Both the position numbers and the translations under genes were made by a program. The notes under the pieces were generated by a model, which searched no databases, was not told where the DNA came from, and saw only the letters and a program-made list of their open reading frames with translations. From Choristoneura fumiferana (lineage: Eukaryota > Arthropoda > Insecta > Lepidoptera > Tortricidae), in NCBI RefSeq assembly GCF_025370935.1, contig NC_133498.1:10387394-10451393 (forward strand): DNA of 64,000 bases, in the 5' to 3' direction. Position 1 is the stretch's first letter; each line of letters begins with the position of its first letter. Below are positions 10,626 through 21,075 of the stretch, piece by piece.

Positions 10626-11270
10626 TTTTTTAGGGTTCCGTAGCCAAAATGGCAACAACGGAACCCTTATAGTTTCGCCATGTCTGTCCTGTCTGTCTCT
10701 CCGCGGCCTTTGCTCAGGGACTACAATCGAGAAGCTATTTTGCACGAAATATTTGTAAACTATGCCCGATAAAATGAATACAATAAAAATGAAAAAAAAT
10801 TTTTTTAGGGTACCTCCACCCAAGCCTCCCATAGACGTAGACATAGTGGCGGTGTTTTTTTTTTTCTTATCCAGCCTTGTTGTGTATGGTATCGTTTAAA
10901 TAGGTCTTTTAAAACCATTAGGGGGTTGCAAAAACCGATTTTTCGATGTAGTGTCTATTTGCAAAATATTCAACTTTAAAGTGAATATTTTCATTGAAAT
11001 CGAGCGTCCCCCCCTCTAAAATCTAAATGGGTGGGTGGAAAATTAAAAAAATATTCAGGATGGTAGTAAGTAATTAAACTTACAATGAAAACTATAACGG
11101 CTAAGTTTTTCTGTGAATTATTAGTAGTTTAGAGTAAATATAAAATATACCTAAACTTGGAATATTCCGTACAAATACGAAATCCTTAGAAAATATTAAT
11201 TATTTTTTTCGTAAGGCTATGGAAACCTTTTTTCGGGCATGTCCGACACGCTCTTGGCCGGTTTTATGAA
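10626..11270 (-). repeat. Dispersed repeat F4 (GGTTCCGTAGCC family), near full length
   Basis: On the minus strand it starts AAACCGGCCAAGAGCGTGTC, passes a C-rich CCACCC region and a GACAGACAGACATGGCGAAA block, and ends GGAACCCTAAAAA. Nearly collinear with 18170-18813. Both ends contain GGGTTCCG-like words. Non-coding; class unknown. Confidence 0.8.
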
Positions 11271-11432
11271 TCAATAGAAACGCTTCATTTATCTCCTCGC
11301 TCCTCTCAGTTGTTTCAACTAGAGCTGTGCTGTGCGAGGTAGAGGTGAGAGGTAAATAAAGCGTTTCTATTGGTTAATGAAAAACACTTATAGCAACACA
11401 TCCTCGCACATCTTTGGTGGAAACGCAGTTTT
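11270..11432. repeat. CGTTTCTATTGG / GTGCGAGG repeat, copy 1
   Basis: Inverted words AATAGAAACGCTTCATTTA and TAAATAAAGCGTTTCTATTGG surround GCTGTGCTGTGCGAGG, and CCTCGCACATCTTTGG follows. Related to 51651-51860. Confidence 0.6.
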
Positions 11433-11529
11433 AAGTGGTGAACAAAAATTCTAGCCTAGAACGTGGCATTTCTAGGCAAATTCAGTGCATTTAGTTTTTA
11501 AACAAACAAGTCACAGCTATAATTACAAG

Positions 11530-11797
11530 CAAGCCTTGTGCAAGGTCCGCCCGGATTGCTACCACCATCTTGCTAGCTAATCCTGCCGTGAAGCAGCAGT
11601 GCTTGCACTGTTGTGTTTCGGCGTGGGGAGAAAGACAGCCGGTGAAATTACTGGCACTTGAGGTATCCCATCTTAGGCCTCTAGGTTGGCAACGCATCTG
11701 CAATACCCCTGGTGTGGCAGATGTTTATGGGCGGTGGTGATCTCTAACCATCAGGAGACCCACTTGCTCGTTTGCCATCCAGTCGAATAAAATAAAA
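11530..11797 (+). mobile_element. R1-family retroelement
   Basis: From GCCTTGTGCAAGGTCCGCCC to CCAGTCGAATAAAATAAAAT. It includes the conserved GGCCTCTAGGTTGGCAACGC. The tail is AATAAAATAAAAT rather than pure A. Confidence 0.82.
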
Positions 11798-11845
11798 TAG
11801 TAGCATTTAAAAACCGATTTTACTTACTATGTGTAAAGACAATAA

Positions 11846-11935
11846 ACTCACACGCACAAACATCACGCCTGTATTCCAAAATGGGGTAGGCAGAGCACAC
11901 GAAACGTTACCGCTTCGGAGCCACTAAACTATGTC
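11846..11935 (-). mobile_element. TG-tailed repeat (family G), 3' fragment
   Basis: The complement reads GTGGCTCCGAAGCGGTAACG and CCTACCCCATTTTGG, ending in a short GTGTG tail. Truncated copy of the element seen at 37085-37350 and 53396-53598. Confidence 0.7.
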
Positions 11936-12055
11936 ATAAAATTTAAATTTCAATGTGACATTTAGAAAACAGAAACAATTAAATAAATAAAGTTTAATTT
12001 GTTACACTTTAGTTAAGGAACCCTATTTAAAACATTGTCTTCTTCTTCTTCTCTT

Positions 12056-12139
12056 TTAAAATATGGCTTTTCTGTCCTAATAAATAGGACAATCTGGCGA
12101 AATTGTCCTATTTATTAGGACAGAAAAGCCATATTTTAA
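12056..12139. repeat. Perfect 38-bp-stem hairpin
   Basis: 12056-12093 is the exact reverse complement of 12102-12139, with an 8-base loop CTGGCGAA. The stem includes ATATGGCTTTTCTGTCC. The right stem is also the left end of the TIR element 12117-12575. Confidence 0.9.
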
Positions 12140-12575
12140 TTTGCAAATTAAACTCTCTTTGAGAGGCACGTTGTACGGTGATTGTAGTTTTTGCAACTTG
12201 ATAGTAAAATTCCAGAAACCACGTGGAGACCACTTGCGCATTAAAAAATGTTAGACACGAGAGCAATATAGGATTTTGGATCAACTGTTCACTGTTAAGG
12301 TTAATCGCCGCATAAAACACTATCAAAATTATACTTCAACTAGCCAAAGAAACAGAAATAGCAAAATTAGATATTGTCTACATCCGCCATCTTCGAATGC
12401 TACAAATCGAATCTTAAAACATTGTAAAAGTTAGTCGATTTGCGTGACATGTCGCTGCATTAACTGACTTATTCATAGCTGCTGTCAATTTAACTAATGA
12501 GTACATTATTACCTCAAATCCACCTAAGTCAGTTAGATTACTTCTTCTCTTTTAAAATATGGCTTTTCTGTCCTA
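12117..12575. mobile_element. TIR element, AGGACAGAAAAGCCATATTT ends
   Basis: Starts AGGACAGAAAAGCCATATTT and ends with the complement AAATATGGCTTTTCTGTCCT, giving about 459 bp. The 72-codon frame inside shows no known motif and is probably chance. An extra inverted end lies directly to its left. Confidence 0.72.
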
Positions 12576-12711
12576 ATTAATAATAATATTATTGTCAAAA
12601 CAAGTCTCACTCTCTCATCTCTCTCTCTCTCTCTCTATGCTTGTGACGCGCCACAACACCAAGCCGTCACAACACACTGCATCAGAATAAAATGTATGAA
12701 ACCGATACCGC

Positions 12712-12846
12712 TCAGCAGGGCTACTACGAAACTCGAAACTCGAAGTTCGTGTCGTGCGGTCCCTCTGACACTTAAACTATTTAAACAAGAGCGAGAGGGA
12801 CGGTACGATACGAACTTCGAGTTTCGAGTTTCGTAGTCCCTGCTGA
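12712..12846. mobile_element. Foldback MITE M1, intact
   Basis: TCAGCAGGGCTACTACGAAA opens and TTTCGTAGTCCCTGCTGA closes the element, 135 bp with near-complete self-complementarity. A good reference copy for the family. Confidence 0.9.
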
Positions 12847-12930
12847 TCTGTCACGATACAACACGACAGATAAATATTATGTGAACCGGGCTTGAAGGTT
12901 ATTCCTCTATATCAGCATCAGCCCTATGGC

Positions 12931-13340
12931 TAACGTGACCATTTATTTTTTGATTCAAAACGGGACATTAGTTTATTTAGGTCAATTAACAGGTAGTCAA
13001 TAAAAAAAAGCACTTTTAACGTCATTTATTTAGAAAAAGTTAAGTTCTTATATTAAAAATTAAAAAAATATATTCAAAATATTTAGTTAAATATAAATAT
13101 TATTATACAGAGGAACAAATATGCTTTAACACAGCTGGTGATGCTTTTATATAAGAATGAAACTTTTGGCACGTTTTTTTTATGTTAACCTTAGTTATCA
13201 ACATCGCCATTAGAACTGAAATTTCGCGCGATTTTTGAAAACGGGACGATTTCGCGTCCCGGTTTTCATTTTGGGGACACCGGGACTCGTAATCAAAAAA
13301 AGGGGCAGTCCCGTTCAAAACGAGACGTCTGGTCACGTTA
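12931..13340. mobile_element. MITE with 8-bp target duplication (hAT-like)
   Basis: Ends TAACGTGACCA and TGGTCACGTTA are exact complements. CCTATGGC occurs on both sides (12923-12930 and 13341-13348), a perfect 8-bp duplication as made by hAT transposases. The interior repeats CGGGAC words (AAAACGGGAC, CGTCCCGGTTTT, ACCGGGACTC). Confidence 0.8.
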
Positions 13341-13535
13341 CCTATGGCGGAGGCAATCTCACGCGTTCGTGCCAATTCGTTCCACATTCTTTGTCATATT
13401 AATTCCGTAACAAAACCGCTCATTAGACCTAATGCTTACAAGTTTCTCCTTCTATTTGCTCCAAAAACAACGTATCATAATAAAATGGGAAATATTTACT
13501 TTCACTGTCCGTAGTCACGATTGTCTTACACTTTC

Positions 13536-14125
13536 TTCGAATGCTCGGCTGTTCCCGCCAATATTGCACGATACTAAATGTGGGGACCAGTAATGCTCGA
13601 CCCTGTACTGCTCAGCCATCACTGTACGACCTGATAATACGAACTCATTTTGGATTAGAATTATCAAGTCGTACATTAGGTCGTGCATTATTAGGGTGTC
13701 CAAATTTTTGCTCGGCCTGTTATTGTAAGTCGTTATAATCGGAATCCAATCGAATCGAATGACCATAGATTTGTGACCACGATGTGCGAGCCGAGCGAGC
13801 GTAGCGAACGTGCCGCGGCAGCGGCCGGCGAAGCGCCAGGACTAAATTAAGTTATTTTCTATTAAATGTATTAATATTCGGTGTACACGAAAAACGTGAT
13901 CAATCGTGCGAATCGATTGCTTGCTGTCAAAAGTATGCTCAGATTATTAGGTCGTACAAAATCAGGTTGTCCCATAGCAGCTTGAACATTATCGGTAAGT
14001 ACAGATAGGGTGATAAAGCTCGACCCGTGTTCCAAGTGGCATGTGATTGAATTATCAGTTTTATCTGGTCGTACAAAATCGGTCGGGCATTGTCCAGGTC
14101 GTACAATAACTAACACCCCTAAATG
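13536..14125. repeat. Word-array element, GGTCGTACA type
   Basis: About 590 bp in which variants of GGTCGTACAATA recur in both orientations (TGTACGACCTGATAAT, AAGTCGTACATTAGGTCGTG, GGTCGTACAAAATC twice, AGGTCGTACAATAA). Near the middle is a GC-rich core, GAGCCGAGCGAGCGTAGCGA. ORFs in it are by-products of the words. Confidence 0.7.
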
Positions 14126-14196
14126 TGACCTGTATCACTGCCATGAGTTTACAGTGACCGTACTCGATAGCGACGGCGTAAATTACTTGTAGAGGC

Positions 14197-14593
14197 GCTC
14201 CCGGTTTAGATTAAAAGGGGGGGGGGGACGTCTATTTTAATGAAAATTTGCACTTTAAAGTAGAATATTTCGCAAACAAATCACTGAATCGAAAAATTTC
14301 GGTTTTAAAAGACCTATCCAACGATACCCACACTATAGGGCTGGATGAGAAAAAAAATCACCCCCCCTTTACGTCTATGGGAGGTACTCTAAAAAATATG
14401 TCTTTTGATTTTTTATTGTACCGTTTCGTCGGCATAGTTTACATATAGGTATATTCGTGTAAAATTACAGCTTTCTAGCACTGATAGTCCTGAGCAAAGC
14501 CGCGGACGGACAGACAGACAGACAGACACAGACAGACATGGCGAAACGATAAGGGTTCCGTTTTTACTATTATGGCTACGGAACCCTAAAAAC
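14197..14593 (+). repeat. Dispersed repeat F4, 5'-truncated
   Basis: Starts in the GGTTTAGATT region of the family, followed by a run of G, includes GACAGACATGGCGAAACG and ends GGAACCCTAAAAA. Matches the right two thirds of 18170-18813. Confidence 0.8.
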
Positions 14594-14782
14594 TGGTGGT
14601 AACAGGTGGGAATAACCCACGGATACAAGACACTCGACGGCGACGTTGGTTAGGAATCGTGCTGTGGGCATAGTCTCATATTTTTCGATACAAAGAATTT
14701 TGGCTGACTGCTTGCTGTTACGGTCATAGTATGACTCGGTGTAATGTGGGAACTTTAGATGAAAAACATAACTTAGATAAGG

Positions 14783-14950
14783 TGAAGCCAGACGAGCGTA
14801 ACTTTGTGAGTTGTGAGTCGCGTAATTTTCGCTCGCGTAATTTCTGCTGCATTCGTTCTATACAAAGTCCAGTTTGTGCTACACAGCGACTCAAATGAAA
14901 CTATTACGCCAAATTACGCGCGCGAAAATTACGTGACTCACAACCAAAAA
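14783..14950. mobile_element. MITE M2 (GTTGTGAGTCGCGTAATTTT)
   Basis: GTTGTGAGTCGCGTAATTTT at the left is answered by AAAATTACGTGACTCACAAC at the right. Also at 20256-20545 and 31815-31990. Short, with no ORF. Confidence 0.8.
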
Positions 14951-15250
14951 AAACTTAGCTTTCGGGCAGTTGGGTAAAAAGTCACGCACGCACGGCTGCA
15001 TCGTACCGTACCCTACCTCAAACTTTAAGGGTAGTTAGTGAAGGCAATAATAATCACATTTTTATTGTTTTAGTAAAAAAATGACTAATTATTTTCCTTA
15101 CAAATTAATTAGCACGCAATGTATCAACTACGTGATACTACTTTGTTTTTATTCAGAAACGTCGCACTTGTTGACGTGACAGTAGCAGGGCTACTACGAA
15201 ACTCGAAACTCAAAGTTCGTGTCGTGCGGTCCCTCTGACACTTATACTAT

Positions 15251-15604
15251 TATCATAGTCATAGTCGTAGTCATAGTCATATATCTTTATTCATTGACAC
15301 AAATAAATTATGCACTAGAATAAGTCTTACATACGAGTATTACAAAAAAAACCTACAGTTAACAAAGGGAAAAAATAATTTAAATTACAAAAATCTTAAA
15401 TTTGATGTCAAATAATAATAATTAAAATTGTAAAATATAAAAAGAATAACATTAATTTAATTGGCAGATATGTCCATTTCTATACAATATTTATTTCTGA
15501 TTAAAATTTTATGTCAAAATAGTCTTTAATACTGTACAGAGCACTCTTGATCAACTTCTTTTTAAGAAAGGTTTTTAATTTGACATCATTCATTGATTCA
15601 TTGA
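15251..15604 (-). mobile_element. 5'-truncated LINE 3' end with hexamer tail
   Basis: On the minus strand it runs from a short coding tail through an AT-rich 3' UTR (AATAAAGATATATGACTATG) to a CTATGA-type tandem tail. That is the usual form of a truncated non-LTR insertion. It interrupts MITE M1. Confidence 0.85.
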
Positions 15605-15605
15605 T
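15501..15605 (-). pseudogene. LINE reverse-transcriptase polyprotein, last 34 codons
   Basis: The frame reads VKLKTFLKKKLIKSALYSIK then DYFDIKF and a stop. The pattern of a basic helix followed by ALYSIKDYF resembles the C-termini of CR1/Jockey-group LINE proteins as I know them. Nothing upstream remains, so it is non-functional. Confidence 0.7.
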
Positions 15606-15672
15606 TAAATACGAGAGCGAGAGGACGGTACGATACGAACTTCGAGTTTCAATTTTCGTTGTAGCCCTGCTG

Positions 15673-16340
15673 TCACAGAAACGTTTCTCTCTCGTATCAA
15701 ATTATTGCACGCATTACATTGCTGCTCGAAAAATATTTAAAAATTAATTACGCTCTGTTAGTTAATTTTAAATTAACAATTCGTTTTGATATCGGTTCAC
15801 AGCACTTAAATCTTCGTCTGGTTACAGTTTGAGGTAGTATCAAAAATACACGCTGTATACAACGGTCTCATACCTACTACGGAACTCAACACAGCGCGTG
15901 GCAGGTTATGGTGGTAGCGATAGTTTGTTGAATCCGCCGATGTACGCAGGCGCGGCTATCGTATGTAGGGCCGACCGTTAGCGCATTCCGCAGCCTAAAC
16001 AGTTGGTAAACACGTCAACAAGTTGGAATTGACCGGCTCGATGAGCTCAACGCCTTGACAAGGTGTCCCTGTCGCTACAGGTACAAAGTGAATTTACAGT
16101 TAATCCCAAAACATTCACAATGTCAGTTATAAAATGTTAGATTATATACACCACACACTAAAATACAATAATTTCATAATCAATTATACAAATTATTTTA
16201 TATCAAATTATTAATAATAAATAACGCATTTTTACTCAAATAAAAAAACAAAAGAAGTACAGATTGAATTAAATAAAATAATACTAATAAGAAGAAGACA
16301 AAGAAAACTTACCTAAGAAACCTTAACTAAGTATATCTAA
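15673..16340. other. No recognisable gene or repeat
   Basis: Mixed sequence with GC-richer stretches (for example near 15940-16000) and AT-rich DNA from 16140. No ORF with family motifs. The AT-rich end at 16140-16347 is probably the 3' UTR of the LINE at 16348-16520. Confidence 0.5.
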
Positions 16341-16347
16341 TATGTTA

Positions 16348-16520
16348 CTAAGAAATAAAATTATAAAAAGAAAACCCCGACAAAAGATCTGCCTGTGGCA
16401 GAGTTCCCATGATGCTGGCCGCATTACCCCTTTGGACCGCAAGTGCGATCCGCTGGGATAAATACGTACCAGCTCTTGGGTCCCCAGAGGTGTCGATCAA
16501 CCGGGAAGAAAGGGCCTTTA
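16348..16520 (-). pseudogene. LINE C-terminus with the QRGNAAS block
   Basis: The minus strand encodes RLIDTSGDPRAGTYLSQRIA then LAVQRGNAASIMGTLPQ and a stop at 16350-16348. The DPRAG...QRI.lA.QRGNAAS.mGT block is one I recognise from the C-terminus of a widespread non-LTR reverse-transcriptase family; clade uncertain. Related relics lie at 27505, 28796, 33444 and 43411. Confidence 0.75.
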
Positions 16521-16670
16521 ATTATTAATTGTTAATTAAAAATTGTCACATGTCCATTATTATACTATATAATTCTATTATTTCAGTCAGTCGTTGTAAA
16601 TTATACGCTAATAACTTATAAAAGATCAGATACCTTCTCGGAAACCGGACACTCGGGATGATCGGATCGG

Positions 16671-16751
16671 ATCATCATCATCATCCCGGCCTATATACGT
16701 CCCACTGCTGGACACAGGCCTCCTGTCAGAACAAGACGGCTTGGGCCATAG
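16671..16751 (-). mobile_element. SINE S1, 3' fragment
   Basis: The ATC-repeat tail and CCCGGCCTATATACGTCCCA are at the left; it stops at GGCTTGGGCCATA. ATCGGAT occurs on both sides, a possible 7-bp duplication. Severely 5'-truncated. Confidence 0.82.
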
Positions 16752-16937
16752 TATATCGGATACTTTGTTGTAATGCTGTCGTTATGGCAGCGCACCTACC
16801 GTAGTAAGTAGACTAGTTTAGTTAGTTTTTAGTTTGGTTGGAGACTGAAAACCAGCGACCTCGCTGAGTCTCATGTCCATTTTGCCTCACTTAATAATGT
16901 TATCTGTCTTGTATTGTAATTTTTGGTTTGTGATGGT

Positions 16938-17167
16938 TTTTTTTTTATTTGACTGGATGGCAAACGAGCAAATGGGTCTCCTGATGGTAAGAGATCACCA
17001 CCGCCCATAAACATCTGCAACACCAGGGGTATTTCAGACGCGTTGCCAACCTAGAGGCCTAAGATGGGATACCTCACGTGCCAGTAATTTCACCGGCTGT
17101 CTTACTCTCCACGCCGAAACACAACAGTGTAAGCACTGCTGCTTCACGGCAGGATTAGCGAGCAAGA
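16938..17167 (-). mobile_element. R1-family retroelement with 11-bp target duplication
   Basis: TTTGTGATGGT flanks it at 16927-16937 and 17168-17178. The T-run at the left is the poly(A) tail in complement; the right end is truncated within AGCGAGCAAGA. This shows the family moves by retroposition. Confidence 0.88.
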
Positions 17168-17430
17168 TTTGTGATGGTGAATAAAAAAATATTTTTTTAT
17201 TATTATTATTTTATTATTATTATCAGATTATAATTATTCGTTTTATGGAGTCGAAAGTGAAGTGAACTGAAGTGATGGAGTGAGGAGAAGTGGAGTTACG
17301 GGTAACTTATAAAGATAAAACGTACATATTTAAATATGTTTTAAACGACCAGGACTCCAGAACAAACATTCGTATTATTCATACTAATATCTGCCCAGAC
17401 CAGGGACCGAACGCGGCCTCTAGCTTCGTT

Positions 17431-17598
17431 ATCGAAAATACAAACTGAAATATATGTACACAGAAAAACCAGAAAAAGAGACCAGCTCGGGGAATCGAAC
17501 CCAGGTCCTCAGCATTCTGTACCCCTACACCACCACTGGACAGTAGTACAGACACGAATTTCTCCTATGCACCAAATATCTCAGCTCGTTTGTTTCTT
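17431..17598 (-). mobile_element. tRNA-headed SINE family S3, copy 1
   Basis: The complement shows GTCCAGTGGTGGTGTAGGGG (A-box side) and CTGGGTTCGATTCCCCGAG (B box), then CTCTTTTTCTGGTTTTTCTG. Same layout as the copy 320 bp downstream. Confidence 0.72.
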
Positions 17599-17750
17599 TT
17601 TTAGTCACTTAAGCAGCGACACTAGCGATATCTATGTTGTAGCCCCCATCGAGAAACTTTCGACACCCCAATGGAACTAACCGCTCACCCGGACAAGAGA
17701 TGTCGTTTCAACTCCAAATTTTGTTACTTTTACGGTCATCCCGTTAAATC

Positions 17751-17930
17751 CATATCGAAAATACAAACTGAAACACACAGAAAAACCAAAAAAAGAGACC
17801 AGCGATGGGAATCGAACCCAGGTCCTCAGCATTCCGTGCCGCGTGCCATACCCCCACACCACCACTGGACAGGAGTGCAGACACGAATTTCTCCTATGCA
17901 CCACTTATCTCAGCTTGTTTGTTGCTTCGT
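17751..17930 (-). mobile_element. tRNA-headed SINE family S3, copy 2
   Basis: The complement reads GTCCAGTGGTGGTGTGGGGG and CTGGGTTCGATTCCCATCG. ORFs over it on both strands are by-products of the SINE. Two same-strand copies 320 bp apart suggest tandem duplication or two insertions. Confidence 0.72.
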
Positions 17931-18169
17931 TGTCGGATCCTCGAAACGACTACTATCCGGTCGTCAAAAAGTCAGCTAATGCGCACTTAACCAGCTTTTA
18001 ATTTCTCCGTGTAAATAATTAACTCGATAACTGCAGTTAATAGTTATCCGTTGGTTAACTGTTTGAGCAATAAGCAATGGCCGTTTGATGTAAATCATAG
18101 CTCATGCGCCAGTGAACGCCACGGTGTTTGGGTTGGTGCACAGTTTAGCTTCTTTATTGAGATACGAAG

Positions 18170-18813
18170 AAAAAAACCGGCCAAGAGCGTGTCGGACATG
18201 CCCAAAATAGGGTTCCGTAGCCATTACGAAAAAATTAAGTAATATTTTTCTAAGGATTTCGTATTTTATACGGAATCTTCCAAGTTTAGGTATATTTTAT
18301 ACCTTAGGCTGCTATTTACTCATAAACTACTAATAATTCTCAAGCCAACTTAGCCGTTTAGTTTTCCTTGAAAGTTTAATATACTTACTACCATCCTGAA
18401 TTTTTTAAATTTTTCCACCCACCGGTTTAGATTTTAGAGGGGGTGGGGGACGCTCGATTTTAATGAAAATTTGCACTTTAAAGTTGAATATTTCGCAAAC
18501 AAATCACTGAATCTAAAATCGTCTGAGCAAACCCATAATGGTTTTAAAAGACCTATCCAACGATATCCCACAATATAGGATTGGATGAGAAAAAAAAATC
18601 ACCCCAATTTACGACTATGGAGGTACCTAAAAAAATTTTTTTGAATTTTTAACTGTACTGTACATTTGTCGGCATAGTTTATTTAAAAATCCGTGCAAGA
18701 TTACAGCTTTCTAGCATTTATAATCTCTGAGCAAAGCCGCGGACGGACAGACAGACATGGCGAAACTATAAGGGTTCCGTTTTTGCCATTTTGGCTCCGG
18801 AACCCTAAAAACA
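18170..18813 (+). repeat. Dispersed repeat F4, reference copy
   Basis: About 644 bp: AAAAACCGGCCAAGAGCGTG at the left, GGTTCCGTAGCCATTACG, a GGGGGTGGGGGACG tract, GACGGACAGACAGACATGGC, and GGAACCCTAAAAACA at the right. Other copies: 10626, 14197, 45772, 59088 and an end at 62475. No protein coding. Confidence 0.85.
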
Positions 18814-19245
18814 CACTATTAGGTAGCAATATTTTTGTTCGAGAGACAAAACAGTAGATACTGACACAAAACTCAAAAGACCATAGACTTTATTGCCACT
18901 CTAACATCTAGTGGAGACGTTTTTAACCGGTGCGCCGCGTATATGTTCAGGTGAGCCGCGATCGCCGCGAAGTGTATGCGACTCGTACAAAAGGTGTCAA
19001 CGAGACCCTATTAATAAGCCTCCCCTGTCCGTTATGTTATGCATATTATGGGTATACCTACTTTACGGAACACTAGGTACTCTACGCGCCAGTCCGACTC
19101 GTACTTCGCTATTTTTTACTGGTGTACCGTGAAAGTCGTGAAACTTTCATGAACGAAAAATGTGCCGTCAAAACCAAAGGTTGAAAACGCCTGATTTAGT
19201 GCTTTTATATTTTGATCCTAAATAATTAGTAAATTAAAGAATAAT
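18814..19245. other. No gene recognised
   Basis: Contains a 73-codon frame (18911-19132) without recognisable motifs, and TGAAAGTCGTGAAACTTTCA, an imperfect short inverted repeat. Nothing further supported. Confidence 0.45.
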
Positions 19246-19256
19246 AAATCATCGTC

Positions 19257-19576
19257 GTAGAAGCCGTGGTGGCCGAGTGGTTTGACCTATGGCCTCTCAA
19301 GCAGAGGATCGCGGGTTCAAACCCCGGCTCGCACCTCTGAGTTTATCGAAATTCATGTGCGGAATTACATTTGAAATTTACCACGAGCTTTGCGGTGAAG
19401 GAAAACATCGTGAGGAAGCCTGCACAAACCTGCGAAGCAATTCAACGGTGTGTGTGAAGTTCCCAATCCGCACTGGGCCCGCGTGGGAACTACTGCCCAA
19501 GCCCTCTCATTCTGAGAGGAGGCCTGTGCCCAGCAATGGGATGTATATAGGCTGGGATGATGGGATGATGATGATG
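19257..19576 (+). mobile_element. SINE S1, full length
   Basis: AAATCATCGTC flanks it at 19246-19256 and 19577-19587. The head GCCGTGGTGGCCGAGTGG and B box GGGTTCAAACCCC are intact; the 3' end is GGCTGGGATGATGGGATGAT. About 320 bp. Confidence 0.93.
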
Positions 19577-19735
19577 AAATCATCGTCCGAGCTCCGAGTC
19601 CATAGATAGAAGAACAAAACACCGTTATCAATACATCGAACTATTTCGGCCGCGGCGCCCGCGCAAGGCAAATGACCTCGTGTCCTTCACTCGCAAGCGC
19701 TAGAGCCTTCGATAAAGGTAGAAAGGCTCTTATTG

Positions 19736-20071
19736 GTAGTAAGTTTTTGGTAAAAAAAATGTTTTTAATGCAAGCTTTTTTTGCTGACTGTACTTTTTGT
19801 TACTGTACTTGTCACCCAAACTACATTTGTATACATTTGGTAAAATTTCAAGTCGCTGCCAATAACCGTTGAAGAGTTCCGTCCTGTGGAGACGATCTTG
19901 GCCGGACTACCAAGATGTCACTACCAGATTATTGTATTGTCACGCAAGTTACATGAGTATACCAAAATTCCAAGTCAATCCAACTACTGGAAGTTGGTCG
20001 AATTAAACTTGCAAGATTTGATTACAGACAGACAGACAACGGGACAGGTGAAACTAAATAAAAGCTTGTAA
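19736..20071 (+). repeat. Dispersed repeat F6, copy 1
   Basis: Nearly collinear with 61432-61754: AAGTTTTTGGTAAAAA, GTGGAGACGATCTTGGCCGG, ACAGACAGACAACGGGACAG and a terminal AAATAAAAGCTTGTAA. Probably the tail of a non-coding mobile element. Confidence 0.75.
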
Positions 20072-20255
20072 TAAATATGTCTGTGACGGCATGTGGCACA
20101 CAGTTTTTCTGGATCGTGTTGATAGATTTCCCAATCTATCGACAGGATCCATGCTACGGTATGGATCTCACGCGCGATCGATTCAGATATGCCATCCCAC
20201 CAATTAAAACCAATTAAAACCAGTTCAAGCTAACCCGACAAACACACTTTTAGGG

Positions 20256-20545
20256 TGAAGCCAGGCGAGCGTAACTTTTGAGTTGTGAGTCGCGTAATTT
20301 TGGTGTCATACAAAAGTGATCCGAGAAAAGTGAGCCCTCTTGATCTGAGAGGAGGCCTGTGCCCAGCAGTGGGACGTATATAGGCTGGGATGATGATGAT
20401 GATGATGACAAAAGTGATATTTGTGTACAACTCATTTTGAGTCGCCGTGTGGCATGAACTGGACTTTTGTATGAAACCGAATGCAGCAAAAATTACGCGA
20501 CCGAAATTACGCGACTCACAACCACAACCGAAAAAAGTCCGCTCG
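20256..20545. mobile_element. MITE M2 interrupted by a SINE fragment
   Basis: GTTGTGAGTCGCGTAATTTT at the left and AAATTACGCGACTCACAAC at the right. The 87-bp SINE piece at 20321-20407 plus its duplicated target splits the left half. Confidence 0.85.
20321..20407 (+). mobile_element. SINE S1, 3' fragment with 11-bp duplication
   Basis: ACAAAAGTGAT flanks it at 20310-20320 and 20408-20418. It holds only the last part of the family (GAGGAGGCCTGTGCCCAGCA) plus a long GATGAT tail. The first dozen bases match no other copy. Confidence 0.9.
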
Positions 20546-21075
20546 TCTCCCTTACTCCACCAAAATACCCCAAATGTCAATTCGAGTGTCATTCCTTATG
20601 AGAATTAGGTCGTATTGAGTATTGGGGTATTTTGAGTTTAGACGAGCCTGGCCAAGCTAACTCTGCAGAGAATAATTATGGTAACACTGCAAATGTAACG
20701 CATGTTATGTAGGTACGTGATTCCACGTTAAAATACTTACAGTGTTGCCAAATTATTCCGTTTCAGATTTAGCTTGCCAGGCTTTAGTTTCAAATGAACC
20801 GGAAGGCTGGGTGGGTTTTGTTTTAAGTGCTATAAAACTAGAAAACCAAATATCTTCTCACGCTAGCTCCGCTCATACATTCGTCCGACAAAATCGTATG
20901 CGTAACAAGTAAATAAATAGAATAAAATGTATTCCAGTGAACTATAAACTTTGTTCACCCGCGACCTTACGATAGCTACATCTATGCAACAAATGTGAGT
21001 TCATGAAACTCCCTCCACCTTCACACTGTAAGAACACACACACATCACTCAAACCCTTCATCACTACCGCACAAG
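20546..21075. other. No gene recognised; short repeat piece at 20939-21005
   Basis: ACTTTGTTCACCCGCGACCT at 20949 also occurs near 50346 and 50827. A small inverted pair CAAAATACCCCAA/TTGGGGTATTTTG lies at about 20559-20632. No coding signal. Confidence 0.5.

Larger units (their letters stand above)
15184..15672. mobile_element. Foldback MITE M1 split by a LINE tail
   Basis: The left half (GCAGGGCTACTACGAAACTC onward) ends in ACACTTATACTAT at 15250. The right half resumes at AAATACGAGAGCGAG near 15606 and ends TAGCCCTGCTG. The 354 bp between them are a LINE 3' end. Confidence 0.88.

Noticed and set aside
19262..19335. tRNA gene at SINE heads (also 24618, 62650, 17480, 17810, 56580)
   Set aside because: A-box and B-box-like words are present, but no closed acceptor and anticodon stems form and each continues into a repeated SINE body.
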